A stretch of 64,000 bases of DNA from CBDFGK01 sp965247075. Its GTDB lineage: Bacteria; Pseudomonadota; Gammaproteobacteria; Pseudomonadales; Halieaceae. The notes under the pieces were generated by a model that was not told the DNA's origin, made no database searches, and saw nothing but the letters and a program-made list of their open reading frames with translations. The stretch spans positions 992,001 to 1,056,000 of the forward strand of contig CBDFGK010000002.1 in the NCBI GenBank assembly GCA_965247075.1, written 5' to 3'. The position numbers were made by a program, and so were the translations under genes. Numbering within the stretch: position 1 is the first letter of the stretch; every line of letters begins with the position of its first letter. Shown piece by piece: positions 45,710 to 54,888 of the stretch.

Positions 45710-47233
45710 ATGAAACTTATTGTGAAAAATTTCGGACCTATTCGGACAGCACAGGTGGATGTTAAACCTATGACTATTTTTGTCGGCCCCAGTAATACGG
45801 GAAAATCCTATCTAGCGATATTGATTTATTCAATTATCAAAGTGTTTGGGGATGGCGGCGACATATGGGAGAACATGCATTATAAAATTCGAAGGGAAAT
45901 GGGTGAGGAGGAGAAATCGGATTTAGCCAAATCACAAAAAAATCGAGTCACATTAACTGCGAAAGAAATAGAAAAACGCTTTCTTCTATGGGCAAACATT
46001 TTCAGTACCTCCTGGAAAGAGCAGTTTGTTTACTGTTTCGGTGAAGAGGGTAGAAAGATGATGATGAACGAAAATGGAAAAATCTCCATCGTAATTTCTG
46101 ACAGCAAAAACCAACTTATTTTAGATTTATCTTCCCCAAACAATAGTAAGTTAGCTGCTAAAAATAAATTGAAACTGTGCACATTGATAAACAACGATTT
46201 GTTAAGCTTTATTAGAGATCATTTTGATGAGGAAGAGCCAGATGAAAGACCCATACTCCATCGGCATATTATGCAACGCTATTATGCAGAGATACTCGTC
46301 AAGCACTTTTCTACTTCTTTATTAGACAAAGAAGAAGGGATTAGTGCACACACTGTGCCTCATTATTTGCCTGCAATCCGTGGTGGTATCATGCAGAGTC
46401 ACCGAACCCTTGTCAGTGCTTTAATTGAGCGCGCTCCAATGGCAGGGCTAAGCAAAGTATCACCCATTCCACTTTTTAACGGCGTTTTATCGGATTTCAT
46501 GCAAAAATTAATTAACATGGATGTCTCCGCAAATAGAGGATTTCAAAGAAGATATGGATTTTATCAAAAATCTCTTTATAATCATGATCGAGAAAAACAG
46601 AGAAAGAAAATTGATGAAATTGGCAAGGGAATAGAGAAAAAAATCATGGGAGGGGAAATAGATGTGCAAATGTCTGAGACGCATTACCCGGATTTCCGCT
46701 ATGCGTTTGAAATCGATGGAAAAAAACATGATTTGCCGTTAATGAGCGTGTCATCCATGGTTTCAGAGCTAGCCCCCGTTTCTTTATTCGTTCGTCATCA
46801 TGTTAATTGCGACGATCTATTTATTGTTGAAGAGCCGGAAGCCCACCTGCACCCCGCCGCACAAGTGGAAATATCCAATATTCTTGTGCAGTTGGTCAAT
46901 GCTGGTGTTCATGTATTAGTTACCACCCATAGCGACAACATATTGGAGCAAATCGGCAATTGTATGCTCGCGGCGGATATACGTAACGCTAAAGAAAACA
47001 AGCAAGCCAAACTATCGAGTACTGAAATTAACGGACAAACACTAAACAAAGAAAAAATTTCTGTTTATTTATTTAATCAGCCAAAAAGAAGCAAGTACAA
47101 AAATACCGCTGTCAAGAAAATCCAGTTTGATCGTGAAACCGGCATTTTAACCGAAGACCATTTAGAGGTTTCTTCCGCTTTGTATAATCAGACAATTAGC
47201 CTGCTAGACGAAAGGGATAACAATGATGATTAA
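45710..47233 (+). CDS. ABC/OLD-type AAA ATPase, candidate defence protein
   Basis: This 507-residue protein has Walker A GPSNTGKS at residues 26-33 directly after an SMC/RecF-like start (MKLIVKNFGPIRTAQVDVKP), a long helical insert (about 45-330), then Walker B with the signature-like FIVEEPEAHLHPAAQVEI and the H-loop LVTTHSDNIL. No Toprim or other nuclease domain is fused. The gene is clearly AT-richer than its neighbours and overlaps the next gene by 11 bases. The build matches ATPases of anti-phage pairs such as Septu and PARIS, but the partner here is different. The ATG at 45710 is preceded by GGGAAGAAATG. Confidence 0.8.
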   Translation: MKLIVKNFGPIRTAQVDVKPMTIFVGPSNTGKSYLAILIYSIIKVFGDGGDIWENMHYKIRREMGEEEKSDLAKSQKNRVTLTAKEIEKRFLLWANIFSTSWKEQFVYCFGEEGRKMMMNENGKISIVISDSKNQLILDLSSPNNSKLAAKNKLKLCTLINNDLLSFIRDHFDEEEPDERPILHRHIMQRYYAEILVKHFSTSLLDKEEGISAHTVPHYLPAIRGGIMQSHRTLVSALIERAPMAGLSKVSPIPLFNGVLSDFMQKLINMDVSANRGFQRRYGFYQKSLYNHDREKQRKKIDEIGKGIEKKIMGGEIDVQMSETHYPDFRYAFEIDGKKHDLPLMSVSSMVSELAPVSLFVRHHVNCDDLFIVEEPEAHLHPAAQVEISNILVQLVNAGVHVLVTTHSDNILEQIGNCMLAADIRNAKENKQAKLSSTEINGQTLNKEKISVYLFNQPKRSKYKNTAVKKIQFDRETGILTEDHLEVSSALYNQTISLLDERDNNDD

Positions 47234-47687
47234 GCAGGAATTTTGTGCGAGGTATACAAGTTGCACAATTCAACTTCCATCAGAATACCAACTGAAAAAT
47301 GTAACAAGACCTGTTGTTTTTTGTGTGGATTGTATTTTTCGTATGCAGCGAAATACTACTGGAAAACGATGTGATGAATTAATCTTTTTCAATATAAACC
47401 AAAACATCACTGGAATTTATCTGATAGAAAGAAAAACTAACATCTCTGATGTAACGAAAGTAAAAGCACAATTACAAGGTGGTGCCACTTTTGTCTGTAC
47501 TTTTCTGAATAACGATCCCGCTCTTGATTGTTCGGCATTCGATTTTATGCCCGTTTGGGTTTCCAGGGGCATTAGCCCATCAGCACGCAGACAATTAACC
47601 ACCGAAAAGATTTCATTACGTAATAAAACGAAACGTATCCGTCATATCAAAAACAAGCAAGCATTGCCGAAAATTTGTATTTCTTAG
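47223..47687 (+). CDS. Small partner of the AAA ATPase, possible nuclease
   Basis: This 154-residue AT-rich gene starts inside the end of the ATPase gene with AAAGGGA upstream. The core CDELIFFNINQNITGIYLIE leads to Glu69-Arg-Lys71 (the E-x-K), with Asp51 eighteen residues before and KAQLQGGA after; this spacing resembles a PD-(D/E)XK nuclease. The C-terminus is very basic (LRNKTKRIRHIKNKQALPK). Four cysteines cluster near the N-terminus (Cys8, Cys14, Cys34, Cys37). I do not recognise a named family; the nuclease reading is inference. Confidence 0.7.
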   Translation: MMIKQEFCARYTSCTIQLPSEYQLKNVTRPVVFCVDCIFRMQRNTTGKRCDELIFFNINQNITGIYLIERKTNISDVTKVKAQLQGGATFVCTFLNNDPALDCSAFDFMPVWVSRGISPSARRQLTTEKISLRNKTKRIRHIKNKQALPKICIS

Positions 47688-47708
47688 GGTTTCAGTTTGT
47701 TAATAAAT

Positions 47709-47948
47709 ATGCTGGTTTCTGCAAGCATCGCCACGTATCTATTCCACTCAACAACGCAAAATCAGCGACACATCCTGGCCGGCGCGTTGTTTTATTTTGT
47801 CAAAGGCGTTGTCCTGTTGCCGTTCGCGATATTCCTGCCCAGTCAACGCTGGCGTAGCGTCAAGTCGTTCATCAACGCCGCGGCCTTTCCAAGAAGTTTA
47901 TTCGGGCCGAGAAAATATGAGACATATCGAAAGATGAATGGTTATTGA
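47709..47948 (+). CDS. Small hypothetical membrane protein
   Basis: This protein of about 79 residues from the ATG at 47709 (a TTG at 47697 is also in frame) has two hydrophobic parts (MLVSASIATYLF and HILAGALFYFVKGVVLLPFA), then a polar tail (RSVKSFINAAAFPRSLFG, ending KYETYRKMNGY). Composition looks coding, but the ribosome site is weak and the gene follows the nuclease-like gene by only 21 bases. Whether it belongs to that operon is unclear. Confidence 0.5.
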   Translation: MLVSASIATYLFHSTTQNQRHILAGALFYFVKGVVLLPFAIFLPSQRWRSVKSFINAAAFPRSLFGPRKYETYRKMNGY

Positions 47949-48346
47949 TGGCACGGACGGCTGGGTGATGACACGAAACACAGCTGGCTCCAAAACTGCA
48001 AACGGTTCTTCTCCGCAAAGCGCAACAGGCGATGCAAAACAAAACGCAACGATTAGTTCCTAAACTACCAAGGCGCGGACGCGCTCCAGCCGCTGGACAC
48101 GTGCATAAGCTCAGATACATATGGCACTCCTCAACCTGGAATACAGTTTTTGACGGTACTTTCCGGCCATGCAGTCAGTGGCCGCTTGCGTGCGAGCTAA
48201 AAAGGGGTCTTCAGAGTGCTTTGACGCACTGGCAAAGTTCTATCTGGGGATTTGGGTACACTGAATATTGCGATACTGACAGGACTGTGTTAAAAAGCGC
48301 GCCGCGCTCCCCTGCCGGGAGTAACAAATACAGAGGGTTAGGACAC
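47949..48346. other. Intergenic region before the WS/DGAT gene
   Basis: About 400 bases without a credible gene; one plus-strand frame is open from 48032 into the acyltransferase but shows no family-like sequence before 48347. Base composition returns here from AT-rich to the core level. It presumably holds the acyltransferase promoter, which I could not pin down. Confidence 0.5.
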
Positions 48347-49927
48347 ATGAAACAGCTCGGCATACTGGATTCGGCATTTATCAACCTTGAACAGAGTAAT
48401 ACCCCGCAGCACGTCGGTGGGCTGGGCATCTACGACCCCTCTACCGCGCCGGGGGAATTTGTGCGCTTCAAGGATGTTATCGCCAATTTTGAACAGCGCC
48501 TGCAGGGCTTGCCCCTGTTTCGCACCCGCCTGGTCGAAGTCCCCGGCGGACTGGATCGTCCCTACTGGATTAAAGATGCCAACTTTGACGTGGAGTTTCA
48601 CTTGCGCCACATCGCCCTGCCCGAGCCGGGAGACTGGCGCCAACTGTGCATTCAGATCGCCCGTCTGCACGCGCGCCCCCTGGATATGTCCCGCCCGTTG
48701 TGGGAGGCCTATATCATTGAGGGACTGGGTAATATTGCAGGCCTACCCGCGGACAGCTTTGCTGTTTACACCAAAATGCATCACTCCCTGGTAGACGGTG
48801 CCGGTGGTGTTTCATTTATGGCGGCCCTACACGACCTGGAGCCGGTGCCCAGCCCTGACAGCAGCCCAGCAGCGGATGAGCCACTGCTGGTCGACCGCGA
48901 GCCATCTACCTCCAAGCTATTGGGTCGGGCCAGCATTAACCGGATCAAAAATTCGGTTGCCCTGCTGCGCGGCGCCGTCGGCCTCACCAAAGATCTAGGA
49001 TCCTTCGCCCTGAAAGTGGCGCGCAAGGAAATCCCCATGCCTGACATGCAGTCGCCCAAGTCACGCTTTAACAATGCGGTAGGCCCGCACCGCGTGTTTG
49101 ATGCCACTGATTTCTCACTGGCTGAATTCAAGATGATCAAGGATTTTGCCGGAGTCAAACTCAACGATGTGGCGCTGACAATTGTCGGTGGCGCCCTGCA
49201 ACGCTACCTGGTTTCCAAGGATGAAACACCCCCAGCGCCCCTGGCTGCCAGCCTGCCGGTGAACATGCGCGCCCATCGCGACGATAGTGCCGACAATAAT
49301 CAGGCCGGTGCTATCTTCGCCTCGCTGCACACAGATATCAGCGATCCCATAGAACGGCTCAAGGCTGTTTATGGCAGCACCGTCGAAGCCAAGGAATTCG
49401 GCCAGAACAGCCCCCTGGTTGACGCCATGAAGCTGGCCGGCATCTTTTCACCCGCCTTTAGCAAGGCCGCCGCCAGCCTCTGGTCTGAACGCCGGCTTGC
49501 GCGCTTTATTCCGGCCAACACCTCGACCGTTATCACCAATGTACCCGGTCCCAACTTTGACCTGTACTGTGCCGGCGCCAGGTTGGTGCAATACCACGGC
49601 CTGGGTGTGCTGACCCCAGGTGTCGGTTTGTTTCACACCGTGTTCTCCCTGTCTGACCGGGTCAACATGTCTATCCTGGGCGACCGCGACATCATCCCCG
49701 ACCCCTCCTTTTACATCGAGTGCCTGAAGGATTCTTACGCAGAGTTACTGGCAGCGGTGCAAAAGCCCGCTGGCACTCGCCAGGCAAAAGCCAAGCCCAA
49801 AGCCAAAGCCAAAGCCAAAACAGCGGCAAGGAAACAAACCGCAGCAAAAAGGACGCGGGTCAAGGCACTGCGTGCCCGTCGCAAGACCGGCAGCGTAGCG
49901 CCCAAGCTAAAAATCACTAACGGTTAA
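48347..49927 (+). CDS. Wax ester synthase/diacylglycerol acyltransferase (WS/DGAT)
   Basis: This enzyme makes wax esters or triacylglycerol from acyl-CoA and an alcohol or diacylglycerol. The 526 residues contain the catalytic HHSLVDGAGG (His145, His146, Asp150, Gly151), the N-terminal LDSAFINLEQSNTPQHVGGL and the C-terminal NTSTVITNVPGPNFDLYC block. The ATG at 48347 begins exactly at the family N-terminus. The last 50 or so residues are a Lys/Ala/Arg-rich tail (AKAKPKAKAKAKTAARKQTA) encoded by AAAGCC-type repeats, not part of the catalytic fold. TatD follows after 12 bases. Confidence 0.93.
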   Translation: MKQLGILDSAFINLEQSNTPQHVGGLGIYDPSTAPGEFVRFKDVIANFEQRLQGLPLFRTRLVEVPGGLDRPYWIKDANFDVEFHLRHIALPEPGDWRQLCIQIARLHARPLDMSRPLWEAYIIEGLGNIAGLPADSFAVYTKMHHSLVDGAGGVSFMAALHDLEPVPSPDSSPAADEPLLVDREPSTSKLLGRASINRIKNSVALLRGAVGLTKDLGSFALKVARKEIPMPDMQSPKSRFNNAVGPHRVFDATDFSLAEFKMIKDFAGVKLNDVALTIVGGALQRYLVSKDETPPAPLAASLPVNMRAHRDDSADNNQAGAIFASLHTDISDPIERLKAVYGSTVEAKEFGQNSPLVDAMKLAGIFSPAFSKAAASLWSERRLARFIPANTSTVITNVPGPNFDLYCAGARLVQYHGLGVLTPGVGLFHTVFSLSDRVNMSILGDRDIIPDPSFYIECLKDSYAELLAAVQKPAGTRQAKAKPKAKAKAKTAARKQTAAKRTRVKALRARRKTGSVAPKLKITNG

Positions 49928-49939
49928 GGCTAGCGCGCC

Positions 49940-50755
49940 ATGTCGAAAAAGAAACTACGGCGCGAAATTCCGCGCTTCAAACACCCGATTATCGAAACCC
50001 ATTGCCACCTCGATTATCTCGATGAGGACGCTCTGCCGGCGACCCTGCAACAATCGCATGAGGTCGGTATTGAGCGCATTATCACCATAGCGGTGACCCC
50101 GGCCAACCTGGATACCGTGCTGAAGCTGGCCAACAGCCACACCGAGGTCTGGGCTACCCAGGGTGTACACCCCCATGACGCGGACACATACAACGCCGCA
50201 GTGGACGCCATCATCCGCACGCGTATGGAGCAGCCCCGTGTTGTGGCGGTCGGTGAAATCGGCCTCGACTATTACTACGATCACGCCGACCGCAAGGTGC
50301 AGCGCCAGGTCTTCGAGCAGCAATTGCAGATAGCCGCCGACACCGGTATGCCGATTGTGGTCCACACCCGCGATGCCGATGATGACACCCGCGCCATCTT
50401 GCGGAACTTCTCCGGCAAGCTAGCCCGCCGGGGCGTAATCCACAGTTTCACCTCTGGTTTACCGCTGGCAGAGTATTGCCTGGCGGAGGGATTCAGCCTG
50501 GGCTTTAACGGCATTACCACCTTTAATGCGGCCGACAACGTGCGCGAGGTCGTGGCAGCCACGCCGCTGTCGCAGATACTGCTGGAAACCGACGCGCCCT
50601 ACCTGACCCCCGTGCCTTACCGCGGCAAGCCCAACGCTCCCTACTACCTGCCCTTTATCGCAGAAAAAATCGCCCAGCTCAAAGCCTGCGAGGTGGAACT
50701 GGTTTTGGCGCAAACCTGGCGCAACAGCATGCAACTGTTCTTTCCAGAGCAGTGA
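49940..50755 (+). CDS. TatD-family metal-dependent hydrolase (DNase)
   Basis: This 271-residue TIM-barrel hydrolase has the N-terminal metal motif ETHCHLDYLDE, GEIGLDYYYD, the histidine of VVHTRDADDDT, IHSFTSG and the C-terminal ETDAPYLTPVPYRGKPN. TatD-like enzymes are 3'-5' exonucleases linked to DNA repair, though exact substrates vary. The extra basic N-terminus (MSKKKLRREIPRFKHP) is unusual. It follows the WS/DGAT gene closely and may share its transcript. Confidence 0.9.
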   Translation: MSKKKLRREIPRFKHPIIETHCHLDYLDEDALPATLQQSHEVGIERIITIAVTPANLDTVLKLANSHTEVWATQGVHPHDADTYNAAVDAIIRTRMEQPRVVAVGEIGLDYYYDHADRKVQRQVFEQQLQIAADTGMPIVVHTRDADDDTRAILRNFSGKLARRGVIHSFTSGLPLAEYCLAEGFSLGFNGITTFNAADNVREVVAATPLSQILLETDAPYLTPVPYRGKPNAPYYLPFIAEKIAQLKACEVELVLAQTWRNSMQLFFPEQ

Positions 50756-50768
50756 ATCATGCTAGAAT
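50740..50768 (+). promoter_or_regulatory. Putative rapA promoter
   Basis: TAGAAT at 50763-50768 is followed by GCGCGCCC, a GC-rich discriminator, 37 bases before the GTG start. The -35 region around 50740-50745 is weak. Confidence 0.45.
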
Positions 50769-50805
50769 GCGCGCCCTCTGAAAAACGGCCTAAGACCTTA
50801 TAGCA

Positions 50806-53523
50806 GTGGCATACATTGTTGGACAACGCTGGGTCAGCCACGCCGATGCGCAACTGGGCCTGGGTATTATCGCCGAGTTGGATGGACGCCGGGTAACCGT
50901 CAGTTTTCCCGCCATCGGTGAAGAGCGCACTTACGCCGCCGATAGCGCACCGCTGACACGACTGCGCTTCAAGGTTGGTGACGACATCACCACACTGGAC
51001 GATGTTGAGTTGACAGTAACCGACGTCGACGAAACCAGCGGCATTCTGTTTTATACCGGTCTGGATCACTACCATCTGGAGTGCACCATCAGCGAGTTGG
51101 AGCTGGATTGTTTTGTACAGCTCACCACCCCGCAGCAGCGCCTGCTTAACGGCCACTTTGACCGCAACAAGGATTTCGTCCTGCGTGTGGCCACGCTGGA
51201 ACAACTGAATCAACTACAACAATCGCCGGCCCGCGGCCTGCTGGGCTCGCGCACCAACCTGCTGCCTCACCAGGTATATATCGCCGCTGAAGTCGGTGCC
51301 CGCCACGCACCACGCGTGCTATTGGCCGATGAAGTGGGACTGGGCAAAACCATCGAAGCGGGCATGATCATCCAGCAGCAAATGCTCACCGGTCGCGCCG
51401 GCCGGGTATTGATAATGGTGCCGGACAGTCTGCTACACCAGTGGCTGGTAGAAATGTTGCGGCGTTTTAACCTGCGTTTTGCCCTCTTTGATACAGAGCG
51501 TATTGAAGCTATCGAAGCCGCCCACCCGGATGGCAATCCATTTGAATCCGAACAGTTGGTGCTGTGCAGCCTGAACCTGTTTCAGCAACAGTCCCGCTTA
51601 CAGCAACAGGCGCTGGCTGCCCCATGGGATTTGACGGTACTCGATGAGGCCCACCACCTACGCTGGAACCCACAGCAGGCGGGCGATGACTACCTGTTTA
51701 TAGAGGCGCTCTCACAGCGCAGTGCCGGCCTGTTACTGTTGACCGCAACTCCCGAGCAAGTCGGACAAGCCAGCCACTTTGCCCGTTTGCGCCTGCTCGA
51801 TCCCAATCGCTTTCACGATCTTGAGCAGTTTATCGCCGAGGAAGAAGGCTATCGCGCCCTCAACGTTACACTGCAGCAACTGGAGCAGCAGCCTGGCAGT
51901 GAAGCTGAAATCGCCGGCCTGCTGGACCGCCACGGCACCGGCAGGGTGTTGTTTCGAAATACCCGCGCCGCCGTGCAGGGATTTCCGGAGCGCAAACTGC
52001 ACAGCTATCCACTGCCAGTGCCTGAAGATTACGATGCCGGCTCACTGCACCCGGAAACGGCCTTCGGCGAGGCAGACTGGTTGGCACTGGACCCCCGCGT
52101 CAGTTGGCTGGAGCGGCAGCTCAAATCACTGCGCCCGGAAAAAGTGCTGGTGATCTGCGCCAATACGAGTACCGCCATTGCCCTGGAGCATCACCTGCAA
52201 CTGCGCGCCGGCATTCGCAGTGCCGCCTTTTACGAGGGTTTGAGCATCATCGAACGGGACCGGGCGGCCGCCTACTTTGCCGACACCGAGTCCGGCGCCC
52301 AGACCCTGGTGTGCTCAGAAATTGGTTCCGAGGGGCGCAACTTCCAGTTCGCTCACCATCTGGTGTTGTTCGACCTGCCGCTGAATCCCGATCTGTTGGA
52401 GCAGCGTATTGGCAGACTCGATCGTATTGGCCAGGGCGAGCGAGTGGACATTCATGTGCCCTACCTGGAGGGCACTGCCCAGCAAACCCTGCTGCACTGG
52501 TACCACGAGGGGCTCAACCAGTTTGAAGAAAGCTGCTCCGCCGGTTATGCCATTTTCCAGCAGTTCAGTGATCGCCTGCTGGCCCAGTTGGCCGTTCCCG
52601 ATGATACCCTGCCTGCACTGATAGCAGACAGTGCCGAATTTACCGCCCGGACTCGTGCCGAACTGCGCGAGGGTCGCGACAAATTGCTGGAGCGCAATTC
52701 CTGCAAACCTGAGATCGCCGCCGAGCTTATTAACTCCATCAGTGCCGCTGAACGCAGCAGTGAGCTGGTCTGCTATCTGGACATGTTGTGCGAAAGCTAC
52801 GGTGTTGACCAGGAGTTCCACTCTGAGCACGCCACCATATTGCGGCCCAGCGAACATATGGTAACCGGACACTTTCCCGGCCTGCCGGAAGATGGCACCA
52901 CGGTTACTGTTAGTCGTGAACAGGCGCTGAGCCGTGAAGACATGGAGTTCCTCAGTTGGGAACATCCCATGATTGTTGAAGCCATGGAAATGGTGGCCTC
53001 TACTGAACTGGGCAATGCCGCCATCGTCACCCTGTCGCTGAAGGGAATTCCTGCCGGCACCATGTTGCTGGAATGCATTTACTCCATTAACTGTGTGGCG
53101 CCGAAAGAGCTGCAGTTGGAGCGCTTTTTGCCCCTCTCACCCATGCGCCTGCTGGTAGACCATCGCGGCAAGGATCTGGCGGCCATCATGTCCCACGCCC
53201 GCCTTAATGAACTTTCCGAGCCAGTGAAAAAACCAGTCGCCCTGCAAATCATCAAGCAGGTGCAATCGCAGGTAGAAGAAAAAATGCACCGCGCCGGCGA
53301 CCTGGCCGCAGCACATATGGACAAATTGCTGAGCAGCACCCAGGTGCGTATGCGCGAGCAACTGGGCGGAGAATTAACGCGCCTGCAGGCACTGCGCGAA
53401 ATTAATCCCAGTATTCGCCAGGTCGAAATCGATCACCTGCAATACCTGATTGAGGAATGCGCTGCGCATATCAGTCATGCTAGTGTACAGATGCAGGGTT
53501 TACGCCTCATAGTGACAACTTGA
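50806..53523 (+). CDS. rapA: RNA polymerase-associated ATPase RapA
   Basis: This Swi2/Snf2-type ATPase recycles RNA polymerase. The 905 residues start at GTG 50806 (MAYIVGQRWVSHADAQLGLG), with two N-terminal Tudor-like domains, Walker A DEVGLGKTIEAGMI (GLGKT at 178-182), DEAH at 280-283, the helicase C motif (NFQFAHHLVLFDLPLNPDLL, EQRIGRLDRIGQ) and the C-terminal RapA domain. It is somewhat shorter than the E. coli protein. Confidence 0.95.
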   Translation: MAYIVGQRWVSHADAQLGLGIIAELDGRRVTVSFPAIGEERTYAADSAPLTRLRFKVGDDITTLDDVELTVTDVDETSGILFYTGLDHYHLECTISELELDCFVQLTTPQQRLLNGHFDRNKDFVLRVATLEQLNQLQQSPARGLLGSRTNLLPHQVYIAAEVGARHAPRVLLADEVGLGKTIEAGMIIQQQMLTGRAGRVLIMVPDSLLHQWLVEMLRRFNLRFALFDTERIEAIEAAHPDGNPFESEQLVLCSLNLFQQQSRLQQQALAAPWDLTVLDEAHHLRWNPQQAGDDYLFIEALSQRSAGLLLLTATPEQVGQASHFARLRLLDPNRFHDLEQFIAEEEGYRALNVTLQQLEQQPGSEAEIAGLLDRHGTGRVLFRNTRAAVQGFPERKLHSYPLPVPEDYDAGSLHPETAFGEADWLALDPRVSWLERQLKSLRPEKVLVICANTSTAIALEHHLQLRAGIRSAAFYEGLSIIERDRAAAYFADTESGAQTLVCSEIGSEGRNFQFAHHLVLFDLPLNPDLLEQRIGRLDRIGQGERVDIHVPYLEGTAQQTLLHWYHEGLNQFEESCSAGYAIFQQFSDRLLAQLAVPDDTLPALIADSAEFTARTRAELREGRDKLLERNSCKPEIAAELINSISAAERSSELVCYLDMLCESYGVDQEFHSEHATILRPSEHMVTGHFPGLPEDGTTVTVSREQALSREDMEFLSWEHPMIVEAMEMVASTELGNAAIVTLSLKGIPAGTMLLECIYSINCVAPKELQLERFLPLSPMRLLVDHRGKDLAAIMSHARLNELSEPVKKPVALQIIKQVQSQVEEKMHRAGDLAAAHMDKLLSSTQVRMREQLGGELTRLQALREINPSIRQVEIDHLQYLIEECAAHISHASVQMQGLRLIVTT

Positions 53524-53570
53524 TAAGGGCCAGACGTAAGTCTGTCCCCCGTTCAGAAGGAGCAATAATC

Positions 53571-54158
53571 ATGAGCGACCAACAACGCCGGCTGTTGAAC
53601 AAGGCCAACATGGGTATCACCGCAGGACTGCCCCTGCAGGCCTCCGAGGGCGGCATCGCAGAGCTGCGCAAGGACATCCAGCGGCTGATGGATATCGAGG
53701 CTATCAAGCAACTCAAACACGCCTATTTCCGTTGTTTAGACACCGCTAACCTGGACGAGTTGTCCACGTTGTTTCACGAGGATGTGCTGGTGCACTTTAT
53801 CGGCGGCAACTACGAGTGGAAGCTGACCGGCAAAAAAGAGTACCTGGAGAATGTAGGCATGTCCTTCAGCAATCAGGCCATCGGGCACCATAATGGCCAT
53901 CACCCGGAAATCCAGATACTCAGCGACACACAGGCTACCGGTATCTGGTACCTCGCCGACAACATGTGGATTCTCAATCACAAGGCATTTACCACGGGCA
54001 CGGCAATTTACTGGGACAATTATGAGAAGGTAGACGGGCGCTGGCTGATCAGTGAGACTCGCTACGAGCGCCTCTACGAAATAAACCGGCAGCTGGATGA
54101 AAATCCATCACTGGCTTCACATTACCTGGGCGTACACGGACCCGAAGCGCAGTTCTAG
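53571..54158 (+). CDS. SnoaL-like (NTF2-fold) protein
   Basis: This 195-residue protein has a SnoaL_4-type core: IEAIKQLKHAYFRCLDTANL, LSTLFHEDVLVHF, IGHHNGHHPEIQIL and TGIWYLADNMW, ending GRWLISETRYERLYEI. The fold is used by scytalone-dehydratase- and ketosteroid-isomerase-like enzymes, often in steroid or aromatic catabolism; the substrate here is unknown. AAGGAG lies eight bases before the ATG at 53571. Confidence 0.85.
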   Translation: MSDQQRRLLNKANMGITAGLPLQASEGGIAELRKDIQRLMDIEAIKQLKHAYFRCLDTANLDELSTLFHEDVLVHFIGGNYEWKLTGKKEYLENVGMSFSNQAIGHHNGHHPEIQILSDTQATGIWYLADNMWILNHKAFTTGTAIYWDNYEKVDGRWLISETRYERLYEINRQLDENPSLASHYLGVHGPEAQF

Positions 54159-54173
54159 GCTACACTCACTGCC

Positions 54174-54866
54174 ATGAGCGAAGATCGCGAACTGTCAATA
54201 CTGGAACAACTCACCCGCCTGACCGGGCAGGTTGCCGGCCAAACCCTGGATGTAGCCAAAAACACCGCATCCATGACGGCCACCATGGCCAGCATGTTTG
54301 GGGACAGCCGGTTACAGGCTGCGCTCATGAAAACCTTTGAGCCCGAACGCCTGGATGCCATGGCCGATGCCGGTCGCTTGCTGCGCGATGCACGGGAAAC
54401 GGCAGGCCTCAGCCTCAAGGAACTGACCAAGGCGCTGGGTCTCAAAGACGACAGTTTGCTGAAGGATATTGAAAGCGGTGAGCGTGTTATGCCGCTGGAG
54501 CCGCTGTTTCGCAGCGCCTCACTGATCGCCCGCCACGACCCTATTCCCTTTCTCATCAAGTTTATGCGCACTTACAACCCCGCCCTCGGGGCAACTCTGG
54601 AGCAGTGGGGCATCATGGCGCTGCCCGTGCAATACGAACGGGAACGACGCTGGATAAATCTCTATCGCCGGCACGATGTGTTGCGAACCCTGTCCGACGA
54701 GGAGTACGACCGCCTGATCGAGTATGTGGACAGTGCTACCAAGCTGGTGCTGGATGTCATGCAAAAAGAAAAGGCCGCCGGCAAAAAACCAGGCCGCAAG
54801 AGAGTGCCCAAAGTAGCAGTAGAATCGGTAAAGCCCGCCAGGAAAAAAACTGACAAGCCATCCTGA
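54174..54866 (+). CDS. XRE-like helix-turn-helix protein
   Basis: This 230-residue protein has a central HTH (LLRDARETAGLSLKELTKAL, then LLKDIESGERVMPLEPLFR), a hydrophobic C-terminal half and a Lys/Arg-rich tail (KKPGRKRVPKVAVESVKPAR). The N-terminal helix (LEQLTRLTGQVAGQTLDVAK) may form a coiled coil. The target is unknown. It sits 15 bases after the SnoaL-like gene. Confidence 0.8.
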   Translation: MSEDRELSILEQLTRLTGQVAGQTLDVAKNTASMTATMASMFGDSRLQAALMKTFEPERLDAMADAGRLLRDARETAGLSLKELTKALGLKDDSLLKDIESGERVMPLEPLFRSASLIARHDPIPFLIKFMRTYNPALGATLEQWGIMALPVQYERERRWINLYRRHDVLRTLSDEEYDRLIEYVDSATKLVLDVMQKEKAAGKKPGRKRVPKVAVESVKPARKKTDKPS

Positions 54867-54879
54867 GCGGCATTATACT
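54850..54879 (+). promoter_or_regulatory. Putative promoter before the small basic protein
   Basis: CTGACA (54850-54855, five of six) and TATACT (54874-54879) are 18 bases apart. The ATG at 54889 is nine bases past the -10, so the transcript would have almost no leader. Confidence 0.5.
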
Positions 54880-54888
54880 CGGTCGGTT

